Of a DNA stretch of 64,000 nt, positions 59,301 through 62,300 are shown piece by piece; within the stretch, counting starts at the first letter, position 1, and each line of letters opens with the position of its first letter. Source of the stretch: Scolanthus callimorphus (lineage: Eukaryota > Cnidaria > Anthozoa > Actiniaria > Edwardsiidae); assembly GCA_033964015.1 (NCBI GenBank), contig CM066912.1, positions 9,974,015 to 10,038,014 of the forward strand. Reading direction: 5' to 3'. The notes under the pieces were generated by a model. It was not told the DNA's origin. It searched no databases and saw nothing but the letters and a program-made list of their open reading frames with translations. The position numbers were made by a program, and so were the translations under genes.

Positions 59301-62300
59301 TACAAGCATAGAAATTCGTCCGTTGGGCCGTGCTTCGCGCACATGAATATTAATAACTTCATTTGCGGAGCGCAGCTGTGCGCATGAATAATATAACCTA
59401 ACCTATATAGTTGAGGTAGTGTACTTCCTGATCTCCTGACAGGCTTTGTTTACTATGCCGTACACAAAACATGTTCATCTACCCTTTCTCTGAGGCTTGA
59501 TGAAATGCGATGAACAAACAAAAAACGATGAACAAACAAACAAACGTTTATCAAATTTGGCCGCGCTTCGCGCGCAACGAAGGATATGCGAACCCGTTTT
59601 TCTGTAAAATGTCTACAGTACTAGGTCAAATAGGGGACGGGAGATGTGGGATTACGTTAATCATTGTACTTGGAGGGAGGATCACTGCATTTTACCCGTG
59701 TATTACCAAACATTTTCACGTAAATAATCGAGGCGATGAAAAATAACCGCGGTTCCTTATGCACCAGTCAATTGACACCCCGGCCCCCACCCCGGGACAA
59801 GGCGGGAAAGTAACGCAGTCAGGCCGGGGATATAACACATTAATCTACGGAAGGGAAGGGAATTTAACACGGACCTTCTATAGCGGGGATATTCAGCGGG
59901 GCATTAACGGGGAATTAACGCTGAACCAGAAGTTCGATTATCGTGCGAAAATATAATGGTTTAAGGACCGAAGTCGGAAGATTTTGGGAGGGATCACTTC
60001 ATTTTTGGGAGAGTGAAAGGGGAGGATCTCTCGAAACCTGAAGCCTTGAAAGAGAGATTCCAGCAACGAGTTCTATATCATTTTCTAGTTTTATTTTACT
60101 CATTATGTTGAAAATTTCGGCGCGCTTTGCGCGCATAAGGAATGCCATCCCCAATGCGTACGAATGTCGCTACAAGCATGTGTATCTTTGGCAAGGACAA
60201 ATGAAAACCCCAAAAGCCCTCCAGTGATACGCCTGGTTGGCAGTCAATATGTTCGAAAGAAGTGAGTTCGACGTTACAAGCTGCATAGAAATTCGTTTTT
60301 GGGCTGCGCTTCACGCACATGAATAATAATAATTTGTAGCGCGTGAAGAATAAAACCAACCGGCTTTTTTACTACACGCAGAAAATAAAACGTTTATCTT
60401 TTCTCTGGAGGCTTGATGAAATGCGTTTCGGCATTTGCAAAAGTGTCCCCGGGGCCTGGAGCTTTAACAACGACCATGTCCCTGGTGACAGGGAAAATAG
60501 TAACATTTAACACACATAGTGAATGTAAAATCGGGGGACCGTGATGTCAATTGACTGGTGCATGACAGAAGTCACAATAGTCTATCTAACAGGTTTTTCA
60601 GAAATTAATTGCATGGGGGAGGGTCCCAATTTTTTTACCTACGACTGGGGGAGGGTCATATTTTTTTTGTTATGTTCAAGGGGAGGGTCCTAATTTTTTT
60701 TAGCCTTGTTTGAAAAAAATTGGAGCCCTCCCCCCCCGGTAAATAATGACACGTCCCTAAAAAGCATAAAAACGTAAGATAAAGCAAAGACAGTCTTTTG
60801 TAATTTAGTAGTTTTGGAGTCGAAATGTTAACAATGTTACGCCATATGCGAGTCATTTAAGATACTTAACCATTCCAGCTCACAATAATCGCTAAATTTC
60901 TTATACTGGTACACAAATAATGTATAGCAAGAACGTGTATAACCTTTTATCATTAATATTATCCAAATTGTGAAAGTTATAGAACTATATTTTTAAGAAA
61001 ATGACTTATTATTAGTCACGCTACGCCACTTGTGCCTTTGGGTGTCAACACCGTGCACATAGCCATTAACTTCCTTAAGGTGACTCATTCGAAATTCAAA
61101 ATGCACCCAACTGTGTCTAGAGCGCAAATCTGCGTCGCCAAACTCAAGGCTATAACTTTTGTTATAGCCTTTTGTTATACAACACATTTTAACGCGACAT
61201 TCTTGTAATAAGTTCATTGCGCTTTCACGATTTCTTTCCTCGGTAAATAATTTTCCAACACTTTAGTAGTTCATCGTATTTACAATCTGACCTTCCGCAA
61301 AGTTTAATACATTACTATACAATATAGTGCCGAAGGAAGAGCCCCAAATAATGAGTTTTCGGAGCACTATTAAAATTCAATTGAAGCCGAGCAGAATCAG
61401 CCTTCTAATTTGGCCAAAGTTGACGGCATTTTTATTACCGCGTTTCTGCTCCGACGAATTTTCTGTAACTTAGCTCGATTTGAGATTACTTCAACTGGAA
61501 TCGATTCCTGGAGTTTGAGCAAAAAAAACCGGCATTTTTTTTTTCTAGTACGACCTGAATATGAAATTAGGGCCTCGCAAAAATTTAGATTGTGACTTCT
61601 AAAAATGTTTCCAAGAAGATCGGTTATTAATAACTGATTTATACATCATTAAAGTATGATTTGAAAAAAGAATTATAACAATAGGGGAAAAGACACAAAA
61701 GTTATAGCCTTGAGTTTGGCGACGCAGATTTGCGCTCTAGACACAGTTGGGTGCATTTTGAATTTCGAATGAGTCACCTTCAACATACACAAATAGAATG
61801 AGCTATAAAAACTTTCAATGTATAACCTTGAAGTACCAAACTCTGCCATGTTAATTCATAACACTTGATTTTACATAAATTATAGCCCTGATTTATCAGT
61901 CAAAAAATGTCGGTACAGCATGAAACTAGGGTGAGAGTAAAAATAGGCATGTCCCGATTGTCACGTGATACTAACTCCAATCTCCCCAACTAATTTTTAC
62001 TGACATGTATTTCAGTCTATTGGTAGTAGTGCGTTTTATTGGCTCCACTATATAAATCAAACTGTTTTTATATGAGCGTGTTCGGGTGGTATGACGTTAA
62101 ATGACGTTATGACATTAAACGAGAAGAACAGTCGCTTTTAATTAGCGTATTATATATAAGATAAATTTCTGTAAGGAACTCCGCATTGTTGTTAACAAAT
62201 AAAGCTGTTACCTCTTCGAGGGGGTTATGGGGGCATGCTCCCCCTGAAAATGATTTTCAGGCTTTTAAATTCCTGCAAGATAGCTGGAAAACAAAATCTA

